Shown: in pieces, positions 34,917 through 47,000 of the stretch
Position numbering within the stretch: the first letter of the stretch is position 1
How the letters are laid out: each line of letters opens with the position of its first letter
Notes under the pieces: model-generated
Database searches by the model: none
What the model was told of the DNA's origin: nothing
The model's input: only the letters and a program-made list of their open reading frames with translations
Position numbers and translations under genes: made by a program
Source: Bursaphelenchus xylophilus
Taxonomy: Eukaryota > Nematoda > Chromadorea > Rhabditida > Aphelenchoididae
Assembly (NCBI GenBank): GCA_904066235.2
Contig: CAJFCV020000005.1
Location: forward strand, 7,931,501-7,995,500
Direction of reading: 5' to 3'
DNA: 64,000 nucleotides

Positions 34917-36220
34917 ATGCGTCTTCTGGCAGCTCTCTTGTTGGCTACGGTTGCTTCGGCGGCGATGTTCGACTTGGAACAGTTGAAGGAGTTCGGCGAG
35001 GGATTGGAGGATCTCTTCGACAAGGACAAGTTCGAGAGTCTGCTCAGTGGGGGAAAAGTCAAGGATTTGATCAACAACTTGAAGAACTCCACTCAGAACA
35101 CCAAGAATACGCTTCACTTGGCATCGTCGTTGCATGGGAAGATTCATCCATCGCACACCGAGGATTTGAGCCATTTCTTCAAGTATATCATCCAGTAAGT
35201 TGCTGGTGTTAAGCCTGTCAGAAGAGGTCCGACAAGTGTATCAAAAAACACTTAATGCTAATTTTAGATTCGGCAAGGAATACGACAGCAACTCCACGGT
35301 CTCCGACCGCTTCACGAAGTTCCAAAACTCGTTGAAACGTGTTGCCCAACGCCAGCAGGAGAATCCACTGGCTGAATATGGTGTAACTAAATTCTCGGAC
35401 TTAACCGTCGAAGAATTCAGAGCTAACTTTACGGGTATTAAAAATGTCAGCGACATCCAGGCGCTCCATGAAGATGCCACTCCAGCAACTCCCATCCGCT
35501 CAAAACGCTCTGTTAGTCCAGCTTCATTTGACTGGCGCTCCAAGAATGGTGTAACTCCGGTAAAGGATCAGAAGCAATGCGGATGCTGTTATGCTTTCGC
35601 TGCTGTTGGCGCAATTGAAAGTCAATACAAGATCAAGAACAAGAAAGACATTGATCTTAGCGAACAACAAGCCATCTCTTGCACGTACGAGCAGTCCGCA
35701 TACGATAATAATGGCGGGTGTGACGGTGGATCATCTCCAGGTGTTCTTCGTTATGCCATCGATAAGGGTCTTACCACAGAAGCCAACTGGAAATACACTT
35801 CTGGAGATAATCTTCAAGTGCCCTCTTGCCAATCCAAACCTGTGGCCTTCAAGATTTCAAAGCAGCAACAACTCCCCCAGGACAATGAAGACAACACCGC
35901 CAAGGTCGTTGCTACCGTTGGCCCTGTTGTTACCTGTAAGAGATGTGTTCTTGTTAGCGAAACAAACTGTATATTTAGATGTTGACGCCGATCAAATGAT
36001 GGATTACAAGAGCGGAATCCTTGATGCTCCCAAGCCCTCCGGCGGTTGGCAAATCAATCACGGCGTTTTGATTGTTGGCTATGGTTCTGCGAACGGCGTC
36101 GACTATTGGGTTATCAAGAACTCTTGGGGAACCGGCTGGGGAGAGTCCGGCTTTGTCAGAATTCGCCGCGGCAAGAACAGCTTGCAGGTGGCCGATTATA
36201 ACTACGCTGTCTATGCCTAA
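34917..36220 (+). CDS. Papain-family cysteine protease C
   Basis: Exons 34917-35194, 35268-35935 and 35979-36220 encode 395 residues. Same plan as A and B: signal peptide MRLLAALLLATVASA, helical extension (FDKDKFESLL, INNLKNSTQNTKNTLHLASS), I29 propeptide (FGKEYDSNSTV, FSDLTVEEF), RSKR site, mature domain beginning near PASFDWRSKNGVTPV. Active site DQKQCGCCYAFAAVGA, INHGVLIVGYG and IKNSWGTGWGE. The Cys-Cys and Tyr substitutions match protease B. AATAAA at 36242-36247 lies just beyond the stop and almost touches the poly(A) signal of the convergent gene. Confidence 0.93.
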
Positions 36221-36241
36221 AATTTGTAATGTTCAGTTGAC

Positions 36242-36257
36242 AATAAATGCTTTTATT
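36242..36257. terminator. Facing poly(A) signals of two convergent genes
   Basis: AATAAA on the plus strand at 36242-36247 and AATAAA on the minus strand at 36252-36257 are only 4 bp apart. The two stop codons are 73 bp apart, so the transcripts of protease C and S1 gene D probably overlap at their 3' ends. Confidence 0.55.
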
Positions 36258-36293
36258 TTCTCATCATACAATCAATCATTTGCATCGTCAGAG

Positions 36294-37333
36294 TTACTTA
36301 ACGTAACAATGCATGGTCTTAATTCGGTTCAGAATATATTTTCTGTCGCCACCTGGGATTTCGTTGAGCAGTCGAATCATATTGACACTTTTTGCCAATA
36401 ACAAGTCAGAGGATAATTTGCAGAACGAAACTGCTTCTTCCACGGTGTTAATCTTCGGCGATGTTCCGTCCACATAGGCTTGTATTTGTGAACTGACGCC
36501 CACGAGCGTGGAGAGGCCTTGAAATTTACAGATAGTTGGTCCGCCCGAGTCGCCCTGTACACAGAAGAAAAAAATATGATTCATTTAGAGGGACTTTTAG
36601 CTTAGCAAACATCTCCTTACGTAGCACATCTTTGCTTTACTGTGGTATGACGCCATTAGACAGCTGTTAGTTCCATACTCATCACTTTGTTGCCGTTTCC
36701 TTACTGTGTAATGCGCTTCACGCACCTCCCGCGACTTGGCATTATCTAAACTCTCACAGTTTATAATGAATCCCAACTTACGTTCTGTTAACCCGTAGCC
36801 ATAGCCAGCACAATCTTCCAAATCGGAGACCTCCCCACAGTAAACGTATAAAGGAGATGCCGTTTGTACGGTAATGTTCTTTTCCAAAATTAAAAGAGCG
36901 TTGTCGTTGCACTCCTCCTAAAAATGAATAATCTGTCATGCTGATCAGCGGTATGTGCACATGTTCTTGGGACCTACCAATGTCGGTGTTTTGCCGTAGT
37001 AGCTTGCGACGGGCACCTCTTGCTCTCCAAGCCTGACGAAGTACTTTGCCAAGGGCCTAATAGAGTGTTAAAAAAACGAGCAAATGTACATACGTACCAA
37101 TCAGGATGTCGACAATGTGCGGCGGTCGCGACAATGTCCTCAGCCAACAGCACACCGCTGCAAATTGTAGTGTTTCCGAGCACTTGTTTCCCGTCTCTGG
37201 TCTCGTTGATATATATACGGACCTCGACGACACGCTTGGCATCGGGACTTTCGGAGACCTTGCTGTACACCGACGGGACTGATAACACCGTTGGTAGACA
37301 TAGGAGGAATACGAAGACCGGAGGATGAAACAT
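36294..37333 (-). CDS. Trypsin-like serine protease D (S1, nematode type)
   Basis: Minus-strand exons 37098-37333, 36978-37056, 36782-36917, 36621-36745 and 36294-36554 encode 278 residues. Signal peptide near MFHPPVFVFLLCLPTVLS. The full triad is visible: His in DIVATAAHC, Asp in CNDNALLILE, Ser in GDSGGP. The zymogen junction is DAKR then VVEV rather than the usual R then IVGG. The C-terminal third after GDSGGP departs from trypsin and ends in a helix (LNEIPGGDRKYILNRI) shared with gene E and the pseudogene. Probably a secreted protease of a nematode-specific S1 group. Confidence 0.88.
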
Positions 37334-37677
37334 GGCAGCTAAATGAAAAAGATGTTACTGTTTCTGCTGCAACCGAATGAAATAAAAATTTCTCTGCATT
37401 TTCTGCTATTTGGCCGATTTTAATTAACAGATGTCTCATCGGACAAAAATGGAATATCAATCATATATTTTTGTTATATTTTTAAACAATCATAAAAATA
37501 CAGTGTACAACAAATAGAAAAAGATCAACAAACATGATCGTTCTAGAAAATTTTTGTTATAGGGAGGTTCCGTTTGGCTCAAAATTAATGGTATCCCTAA
37601 TTGTTCGTTATAAAGACCTTTTTTGCTTCCATTGTATTTTGTATAAAAGAATTATTTTATTGCTTACGTTTTCAAAC

Positions 37678-39031
37678 TCATTCAACATTACAATTCAAAT
37701 GCTTAATTCGGCTGAATATATATTCTCTGTCATCCTTTGGGATTTCTTTGAGCAACAACATCAATGCGTTGGTGTTTGCGAGACCCGCCGCTACACAAAT
37801 TTTGCATTGTGCAAGCGGATCTTTAGTTTTTTCCATTTCCTTTTTCCTATTGGCCGGCGGTAACCCTCTCGAAAGGACGCCAACGAACACAGACTTTCCG
37901 TCGACATTGCAGATGGTTGGGCCTCCAGAATCACCCTAGAAAAAGGATGTGATCTTATCTTTTGTATATAGTGGTGTGTTGATTTTTCAGTCCAAAAAAA
38001 TACAGCGGACCTGTGTACAACGAACACCCATTCACCAAAACCCGTCTAAAACGAACAATTTCAGAATTCCCAAAAGCTCCAAAATGAACCTCCAAGCCTT
38101 TTTATAACAAATAAAAAGTTGTTGCACAGAGGTCCACTGTAATTCTTTCTCCCAAAATCTGCAACGACAACTTCTTCCTTACAAAGCAAGGTTTGGCTTT
38201 TGTCAAATACGATGCCACTGAACACGTATCGTGTTTTAATTCATCTTGTGTAGAGTTTTCGACTTTGTAGGGCACTTCACGCACCTCGGTCGATGAAGTA
38301 TTGTCTAAAGTTTTTGATTATAATGTTAAGTTGTATCGTACGTTCCGTGAGTCCGTATCCATATCCCGTGCAATTTCCTGCTCTCCATTCCGCTCCACAT
38401 CTAACATACAGAGGGACTGAAGGCGTTGTGAGGTTTTTCTCGAGGATCAGTATACCTGTGTCTCTGCACTAAAGGGGATATTAATAAATAAAGATAAATA
38501 TAATAGATGACCGTCAGACCTTAGTACAAGGAGTTTGTTACAACAAAAAATGTCTATAACGAACAATTTCAGAGGTTCCACCAGTTGGCTTCAGGCCAAG
38601 ATTAACATGCACAACGAAACCCTTCTTTCTACATATCACACATTTTTGGTCTCTTGCAATTCGCTGTACTAAGTCTAGGGAAGACAAACCTACGGGCTGT
38701 GCATAATTTTGATAGTAGAGTCTTGCGGCAAGCGACTCTTGATCGCCCAGCTTTACGTAATATCGTTGTCCGCGTCTAAAGATTATTATGAGCTTTCGTC
38801 AACTTACTGCAGAAAAAAATCTAAAAAACAATGCGAAGCGGTTGCCACAATGTCACCCGCGAGCAATACGCCCGAGCATGGGTGTTTTCCTTGCGTTGTA
38901 TCATTTTTCAGCGGATAGATCTCGACAACTCGCTTGGCATCGACACTCTTCGAGACTTGGCTGTCTATCGATCGAGCGGATAGCCGCATTGGCAGGCCTA
39001 GTAACAATAATACTAGCATTTTTGTCACCAT
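37678..39031 (-). CDS. Trypsin-like serine protease E (S1, nematode type)
   Basis: Exons 38808-39031, 38694-38775, 38342-38468, 38183-38304 and 37678-37935 give 270 residues. Signal peptide MVTKMLVLLLLGLPMRLSA; VDAKR then VVE junction; His in DIVATASHC, Asp in CRDTGILILE, Ser in GDSGGP. The tail KEIPKDDREYIFSRI matches gene D. The exon-2 donor was placed at CCC/GTAGGT to keep phase with exon 3. Introns 3 and 4 hold short inverted-repeat insertions. TATAAAA on the minus strand (39065-39071) lies 34 bp upstream of the ATG. Confidence 0.85.
38001..38141. mobile_element. Short Tc1-type MITE in intron 4 of protease E
   Basis: The 141-bp segment has inverted ends TACAGCGGACCTGTGTACAA and TACAGTGGACCTCTGTGCAA (reverse strand), with TA at each tip as in Tc1/mariner insertions. 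A related but weaker inverted pair (AGACCTTAGTACA and AGACTTAGTACA, about 38515-38695) is in intron 2 of the same gene. Confidence 0.65.
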
Positions 39032-39527
39032 TTTGTTTGGTACTTTTAGTGGCAGGGCCTTTCCTTTTATACCTCTAAATTTTGGAAAGATTCCTCACGT
39101 TTCTATTATTGCAGCTATTATAGATAATGACAAAATGAATCAGTTTGCAACAATACAAAATTGATTAAAATCTGTTTTGAGAGTTTTGAACAAAGTAATC
39201 AAATTAAATATTGACATTACTGTTGAATCGTTTTTCTAATTATCGTTGCGAATCTTCTTTTTATAATAATTCACGTACAAGCTCACAATTGTCAGACCAG
39301 AGAGGCTTGTCATCCAGTGGGTTTTCTTCACAAATTTATTGGAAAATAAACTAAACGTTTATCTCAAACTTTTACAAGTCCAAGCAGAATTCGAAAAATT
39401 ATTGAAGCTTCACTACATCCATGCCTAAAAAAATTTTTGGATTTATCAGAGGGGCGCGTCGAAGTTATCTTCAAGCTGTTTTAATAATCGTCATGAATAC
39501 GCGCTTACTTTGAAATTCAACGGCTAA

Positions 39528-40247
39528 CTAGGGAAGTGTACAAACGAACCCTCACCAAATGGCAAGTGATATACACCATTTGAAAGCCCTTGAAAAATGG
39601 TGCAAGACACCATTTTCATTTTTTGCAGAATGCCTTTCCGCGACGACACACTGTAAATTATATTATTTTTAGGTCATTTCGCAACAAAAATCTTTCATTC
39701 TCTTCAGCGGATAAAAATCCTCAGAGAGGGTTGCTTCAATAGTGTAGTGGTTGCTGAGCAGGCTGATAAGCCAAAGCAAGCCGGGTTCAGTTTCCAGCTT
39801 GGGAAAAATCATTTTTGCGTTCTTACAGTTAGGAAAATACTTCCGTTAAACTTTTTTTTTACTGGAAGACGGTCGGTTACGGTTAAAATCATCAAACTTA
39901 CATGTTTTTCAACATCAAAAAAAGTGAAAAGTGGTTTTTCACATTATGGGTACTTAAAACCAGTAAATATCATAGGTAAAATGGTCTTACTGGCAAGCGC
40001 TAAACTTCATAATGATCCTTATGCTAACCTAGTTGCATTCCGTACCATTTAGCGTTTCGAAATAACATTTATTATGCCCCACAGCAGATATTGTAACTAC
40101 TTAAGGGACAAATCAACCGTTTATAATTTGTTGCCCTGAGGCATTCTGCAAAAAAATGAAAATGGTGTCTTGCACCATTTTTCAAGGGCTTTCCAATGGT
40201 GTATAACACTTGCCATTTGGTGAGGGTTCGTTTGTACACTTCCCTAG
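39528..40247. mobile_element. 720-bp inverted-repeat element with TAA duplication and tRNA-like core
   Basis: Terminal inverted repeats of about 100 bp start CTAGGGAAGTGTACAAACGA and are flanked on both sides by TAA (39525-39527 and 40248-40250), the 3-bp duplication typical of PIF/Harbinger-type insertions. No transposase frame. The internal region contains a tRNA-like segment at about 39730-39803. Confidence 0.82.
39730..39803 (+). other. tRNA-like sequence inside the 720-bp element
   Basis: A box TAGTGTAGTGG (39740-39750) and B-box-like GGGTTCAGTTTCC (39783-39795) are spaced as in a tRNA gene. The anticodon arm is poor (GGC/GCC stem only), so this looks tRNA-derived rather than functional. 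Confidence 0.45.
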
Positions 40248-40353
40248 TAAGTATAATATTAAGAATGAGATTCTATTTATAAGACCCTTTCATCAATTAT
40301 TGTTTTTTTATTTTCTAGCTAGTTGTACGTTTATTACTTGTACAGGTATTTTA

Positions 40354-42810
40354 TCACCTCTTTCTCCTTTTCTTCTTGGACATAAAGCTTGGTGACATGA
40401 GGTCCAACGCCAACGCGGATTCCGTCAAAACAGCCGGACTCATAAAGTATGGGTTCAAGATGGCACCGGAGAGCAAAGTCGGCGACATTATGTCAGGGCT
40501 CAGCATATGGGGGCTTCTAGAGATATCACGTATGTGACTTATTACTTTTTTTTATAACTTACAATATAATCGGAGCCATTAGGTACGGATTTAGGATATT
40601 TGGGGAAATAAAATACGGAGATAGCACGTAGACCTCAAAAATTGATGCTGATAATATCTCCGGGGATAAAATGTAGGGTGATCTAAAAAGGTTTATGTCT
40701 CTACTTTTCCAGTGTGTGGGCAGAAGTTGCTTTCTGCAATTACTTACATGATAAGCGGGCTTCCAATGTTCGGTGAGATTAAAGTGGGCGATAGTGCTTC
40801 CGGCGATAAAATTGAGGGCGAAAATAAGTTTGGCGATAGGATAAGAGGCCCTAATACCGCTGGCTAAAAGAAGTTAAACTTTCTGTCGTTGTAGTTTTCT
40901 ATGACAAAAATAGTATCAAAATGTTTGCGTATTTCAGGACCTGCCTCTGTAGGATTACTTAACCTACCGACATTATCTCAGGACTGAAAGAAAACGGAGC
41001 CATTACTTCTAGTCCTCTCTTCTTCCTCCTCCTGCTTCCCTCAACTGTGTCTGCGCCATCACTGTCCTCCATAATCCTGCGTAGATCCTTCATCAACAAT
41101 CTTTTCTTATCTTCGTGTCCAAACCTCGAGTATTCATCGATTGAAATCCATTCCAAAGTATTGTTAAACGCTCCCTCGGGGCCATACAAAAAGTCCAGTT
41201 GTTTCTTCTCCATAAATGTAAATTTTTGCTGGGCCAGCTCTCTACGTTGTCGGCTGGTGAAAGTCCCCTTGAGGGTTTCGAATATTTTTTCCATCCCATT
41301 TGTGACTTGATCAACATCTTCGAGCAAGGTGGCTGTCTCGTTGTTTTTGAAAATCTTAAAGGTGTCCTCAACGATTTGTTGGGCTCCTGACATTTCCATT
41401 ACCAATTCGAGGACAGCTTCACGATCATCCGGCTTTAGGCCTGTAGAGTCGATGACATCTGGAAGGGGCAGGATGGAATTTGGTGAGTCGTCTTTGTAGA
41501 ACGGAAGAATGTTTGGAGAGAGGAGATGACTAAAAACATTGCACATTTATTGTATACATACATGTCTAGGGAAATATTTATAAGTCTTTTTTGGGTCTGT
41601 TACTTACATGGTATCGCCCCCCGCAAAGTTATCCACAATGGGTAAAAATCTCGGCGATAAAACTTTTGCATTGAACATATCCGTATGTTTCTCCATTGAA
41701 TTCACCAATTCAAATGCCGCTTTCAACACCTTTGGCATATTCTCTGTACTCGGCATGATGTTCCGAAACCTTTTCGAGAACGGTATCTTCTTCCGGTACT
41801 TTTCATCATAATCCGTGACAATATCTTTAATCTTATGTCCATATTTGGCTTGGTTTTTCGAGTTTGAGTTCATTTCGTTTAACTTTAAGGAGACGTGTCG
41901 GTTTAATTGTTACTTTCTTACAGTTTTCAATTTATCCGAGATCATCTTCCAACCGGGTTTTTGTTTTACCATTGTTGAGATTAATGTTGTGATTCTTTTA
42001 ACCGGAGATTTTTCATCTTTACTAGCCATTAGAGAAGGTAGTTTACTGACTGATTTTACTTGATACTCATGCAGCCAATCTTGGTATCCACTACTCTCTT
42101 CGGCTTTTTTGGTTAATCGGTATTCATTGTTCTTCAGCCTGTAAGTTGTTACCTGTTCTGCGGATTATACGGGCACCTGTTGTTCGAAAACAGTTTTATT
42201 GAACTTACCGTACCTTCTTTGTTCTTTTGGCTTTTGCATTTTCCGATTTTTTGCTTGTCCTTCCGTTGCCGCGGAGTTTGCGTAGTCGCTCAGAATCCAG
42301 CCTTTGATCTAACTTTTTGATTGTGATAAATTTCTTGAGTGAGTGTGCCTTTGTGGATCCTAAACCTTAATATTACTCTAATGACCGATTATGTCTTACG
42401 TTTCCTTCTTCTACGCCCCTCTAATTTGTGCAAAGTTTTGTCATACGCATGCACCACACATTCTGCTCCACCTCGTAGGTTATTATCATCATCACTTGTA
42501 TCAAGGCAATTCAGGAACGCTCTTCGTTCGAATCTATAAGCAAATTGGGTAAACGGATGTAATTTCTAATCAGTGTCATAGCTTCAAACACTCACCTTCC
42601 CATGTTCAAGTACATCTGTCGTCCAATAGCTCCCATTACGGAATTTACAGCTTGGATGTACCACCTCTCATGGACTGATTTGGCTCTTTCAAACTCCTGT
42701 TTGTCTGCGCGCACTTCCTCAATTATCTTCTGCTTCTTTGGCGATAGCCTTGCGTCAGTCGTCAGTATGGCAAATGCAATTCCTGCAAAAAATTTCTCTT
42801 GTTCCTGCAT
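40354..42810 (-). CDS. mlt-10: MLT-10-like moulting-cycle protein 1
   Basis: Nine minus-strand exons (42596-42810, 42400-42533, 42209-42359, 41922-42138, 41608-41882, 40968-41529, 40748-40863, 40563-40682, 40354-40516) encode about 650 residues. Diagnostic are repeated L-S-P blocks: AKVLSPRFLPIVDNF, HLLSPNILPFYKDD, then a C-terminal run with LILSPNLFSPSILSP, ending SPSFMSKKKRRKR. MLT-10-type proteins are secreted by the hypodermis and act in cuticle moulting in Caenorhabditis. The first exon is uncertain: by analogy with the next gene there should be a tiny 5' exon joined at 42782, which I could not find. An alternative start at 42810 gives a weak hydrophobic N-terminus. Confidence 0.85.
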
Positions 42811-44032
42811 TAAAACAAAAATTCAAGGGGCTTCTTTCCTTGAGGCCGTTATAACCAAAGATTAACAGCCAACTCCAGATAAAGCAACAGGTTGTTACCT
42901 AGTATAAACTGCAGGTTCATTATCCATCAGGTACACAGATAACCATGCAATGTTTCCGGGTCCTCAAGTCGGTGGCAGCTTAGCAGTCAATGGTGATAAC
43001 CATAAATCAGCAGGAACAATAATGACGTAGTTATCCCGGACCTTGAAACATCACAGAAAGTGGGGTTTTTGACCATTGTGATGTCTTGAATTCATTCTGC
43101 TTTACTGAAATATTGTTGAGATTATAGAGCGTGTCATAGAAAGAAACCAGCCACATGAACTTTATTAATGATAAAGTGCAAAGCAGAGGCGGGTAACAAG
43201 TTTTTTCACCGTTTTTTTTGAAGCTTGTCGTCAGGCTTATCATAATTGAATGCTTTATTTAATGCCAATTTCTCTGTTCTCTTCATAGTAAATGATATCT
43301 TTTCCTTCTTATAAGGAGTTCATTTACTTAGGATAGCATTTAGTAAATTTTCAACAGTTGTCGTGATATCTCCGCCTTTTCGTGACCACATCTAGAAGCT
43401 CCCGGTTGTCCATGTTAACTTTCGTTTTTCTCTGCTGATCTCTCAAACTGACTCACTATTTTTTCGTCGCTCTTTTTGCTCCGATTTTTTGACGGATTTA
43501 TCGGCGGTTTCCACGTGTCGTCGGCAAAACGATCTTTGATTTTGGATGTTGAAAATTGTCGTTCTGCAGATGTAGATGTTGAAAATCTCTAGTATTTAAA
43601 GATTGTAATCAATTTCTAAAAGGTTTCAAAAAATGCTAGTCAAGATGTTAAAAAATTTTGTCGGCAAATTTGGCCAATTTTGAATAGAAAATGACCACAA
43701 ACTTGCTGTTTATCCTCAGGGTTTGCTAAACAGTTCTGTGGAAAGGCCATTGAATCGAAAATGGGCTTTTGGCCACACATTGAACAATTTCTTGTTTCTA
43801 CGGTATGCAAGGACATACGGACGTATTCTACTCTTGACGAATAGTTATCCAGAACCTTTGAAATTTGTTGCACATGAAATATTTATATTGTCATACACGG
43901 GATTGCTTGTTTAATTCTTGAGCATTTTCTTCCTTCATTGGCTCTTCATACATTTATTAATTTTATTATTAGTCATTCCTCAAAATAATTATTAAGATTA
44001 TCATTTTGCAGTGTCCAAGCACAGTGTCCGCT
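42811..44032. other. Region between the two MLT-10-like genes
   Basis: Should contain the promoter and perhaps the missing first exon of MLT-10-like gene 1. The small frames here (43031-43243, 43640-43873 minus; 43723-43914 plus) show no family features. Confidence 0.35.
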
Positions 44033-47000
44033 CTACTTTCTCTTCTTCTTCTTCCGTTTGGACATGAAACTCGGCGATAGAACATCAGCAGCCAAAGCTG
44101 ACTCTGTGAAAATGGCCGGGCTCAAAAAGTACGGATTTAAAACGGCTCCGGAGAGCAACGTCGGTGATAAAACGTCAGGACATAACATATGGGGCGACCT
44201 GTAACGATAAAAATGAGTTTAGAAAGGTATACTCCCGGACATATCTCTCTGACCACCCTTTAGCTGGGTTGTTAATTGAGCTACATGTTCCAAATTTTAA
44301 TTGCCCTATCAAGAAGAGCTGCAAAACATTTGGTAAAACGGAATTTTCCATCCTTGCACTTTAAGGGCAGTTTTTTCGACATTTTCAAAAAAAGGGTGGA
44401 CAAAATTTTCTGATCACTTAGGTAAATTGTTCGCAACTGCCGAAAAATGTTTGCCACGGGGCTAAAACTGCTTACACTGCATAGCACAGACGTACCGCAT
44501 ATATTTACGGCAAAAAATCGGGGAGTAGTAATATACGTCGCAAGGGGTTATGCATTCTGCGCATTACGCGATTTTGTTAGTATGCGACGGCTCGAGGTGG
44601 GCTAGAAGGATAAAAAACGTACAAGATTATGTAATTGATCACACGTAATCAATTTCCATCCGTTATACCGAGGGATGTTAAGAATTTCATCAAGCATGTG
44701 CAAAATCATTGCAAAACTAACCAGCCGGCCGGACTTTAGCGGCTTGTAACTTTTTCAGAATTAGCGCAAACTGGCTGAAATAAAACATGGCTTAGCCCTA
44801 CACAATGAAGAATAAAGTTTTATTAGTGCTGACCCGTCCTCATGAAATTTCGGGGTGAAATTGCGCGATAACGCAAACTTGAGGATTTTTTGGCAAATTT
44901 GACCATTTTGTAATTACAAAATCGGAAAGGTTGCGTTTTTTTGGACTTTTGCGTTAGTGCGCGCACGAAATGCGAAGATAACGGGAGATTGTTATCCCAC
45001 GTTCTTCAGTATGCACCAAAGAGTACTGAAGGGGATTTCTATACTGATTTAATAAAAACGCCTGCGGTTATGATCAATTATTCAGAGGACGGCTACTCCT
45101 AGGTGATTTGCTTAAGGCGTTAATGGCATATTTCACATTGCACGGTAGTAAGATCTTGTATCACTACCTCCAAAGAGTTCCTTATTACTTTTTCTGAAAC
45201 AAAAAAGTCGTCCTTGCCGCATAGGGCGTGATTTTAACGAGAAAAAGAGCGCTGCAAGAATACGAGTTGCTTGAGGGCACACGCCGAATTTGGTGGTAAA
45301 GAGCATACCCATCGTCCTTGTAGGTCCCTTAATAGTGTTCGAAGATAACTGAACCATGTCGCTTACTCAAAGAGACTGCGAAAAGTTTAGTTATTTTAGG
45401 TGATCAGAAAGTTTTGTCCACCAATTTTTGAAAAAACCTGCATAACTCGCCTAAGGACAGAGACACGAAAAACAATTTTATGTGGCACATTCTGTCTGTC
45501 ATGACTAGTATACATGCCAAGTTTCAAACCGATTGCGTTATATTGACTTGAGATATGGGTGGTCAGAAATTTATGTCCGGGAGTATAAGTCAAATGAGGC
45601 CAAGAACCTTTAAAAAAAATAAATTAAACTTTTCTCTATAACGATTCCTTCTAAGGAGCTCAACGGATATCATTAAAAAAGGCAAGTGGACTTACAATAT
45701 AATTGGCGACATCAGGTAAGGATTGATAACGTTAGGAGCAATGAAATACGGAGATAACAGATACACCTCCCATACGGCAGGTGAGATAACGTTAGGTGAA
45801 AGGGTATAGGGAGATCTGAAATTTGTGGATGTTAGTACGAGTACAGTCGTACAAGAAAGGCTCATGTCAACTTACATTATAAGTGGAGATCCAACACTAG
45901 GAGATAGAGTAGGCGGTGAAAGTACAGTGGGCGAAATAATTGAAGGGGAAAACAAATTGGGAGACATAACAACTGGACCAATGGCAGCTGGCTGAAAAAA
46001 AGGAAAATTGTGGAACAGAGAGGGAGAAATCATAAAAAGTTGAAAACATTGAATTTACTGTTTTGGCGTAATATTTCTCTAGAATTTATGACGAGACCGC
46101 TACTACAGGGAATCGCATGCTCACTCAAGAAAATTTGCAAATTTCCGAAAACAAATGCCAGACTTTTGGGTCTTTTTTTGTTAAGATTAAAACTTTGATT
46201 CGTTTTTTACCATGCTTTAGGCATTTTCATTTTCATTTCTTATTTATCTTACCGACAAAATTCCGGGCCCGAACATGAAGGGAGCCAATACCGTAAGGCC
46301 TCTCTTTTTTCGCCGCTTCCCGTCCGGCTTGTCGTCCACAATTCTGCGCAAGTCATTGATTAAAGCGTTCTTCTTTTCCTCATGATCCCATTTCGAGTAT
46401 TCATCGATGGAAAAGCCTTCCAACGTATTATTGAACGCTCCATTTGGGCCGTACAAGAAGTCCAGCTGTTTTTTCTCCATAAATGTGAACTTCTGTTGCG
46501 CTAATTCGCGGCGTTGTCGATTGTTGAAGGTCCCTTTGAGCATTTCAAATATTTTCTCCATCTCATTCGTAACTTGATCCACATCCTCAAGAAGCGTGGC
46601 GGTTTCGTTGTTCTTGAAGATTTTAAAGGTATCTTCGACAATCTCTTGAGCTCCGGACATTTCCATAACTAGCTCTAAGACGGACTCTCTGTCGTCCGGT
46701 TTCAGACCGGCTGAGTCGATAATGTCAGGGAGAGGCATAATAGAATTTGGAGAGTCATCTTTGTAGAATGGTAAGATGTTTGGGGACAGGAAGTGGCTAA
46801 AATTTCAAAAAAAAAAATTAAAAATATGACACTTAGATTCAAAGAAAATCTGTCACATTTGTGATACGATTTTCTTTTTGTTTGAGACGGTTTACCCGAA
46901 GAATAGGACTCACACAGTATCCTTGGAAGCAAAGTTATCGACCAGCGGCATGAATCTTGGCGACAGTACCTTCGCATTTGTCATATCCGAATGTTTTTCC

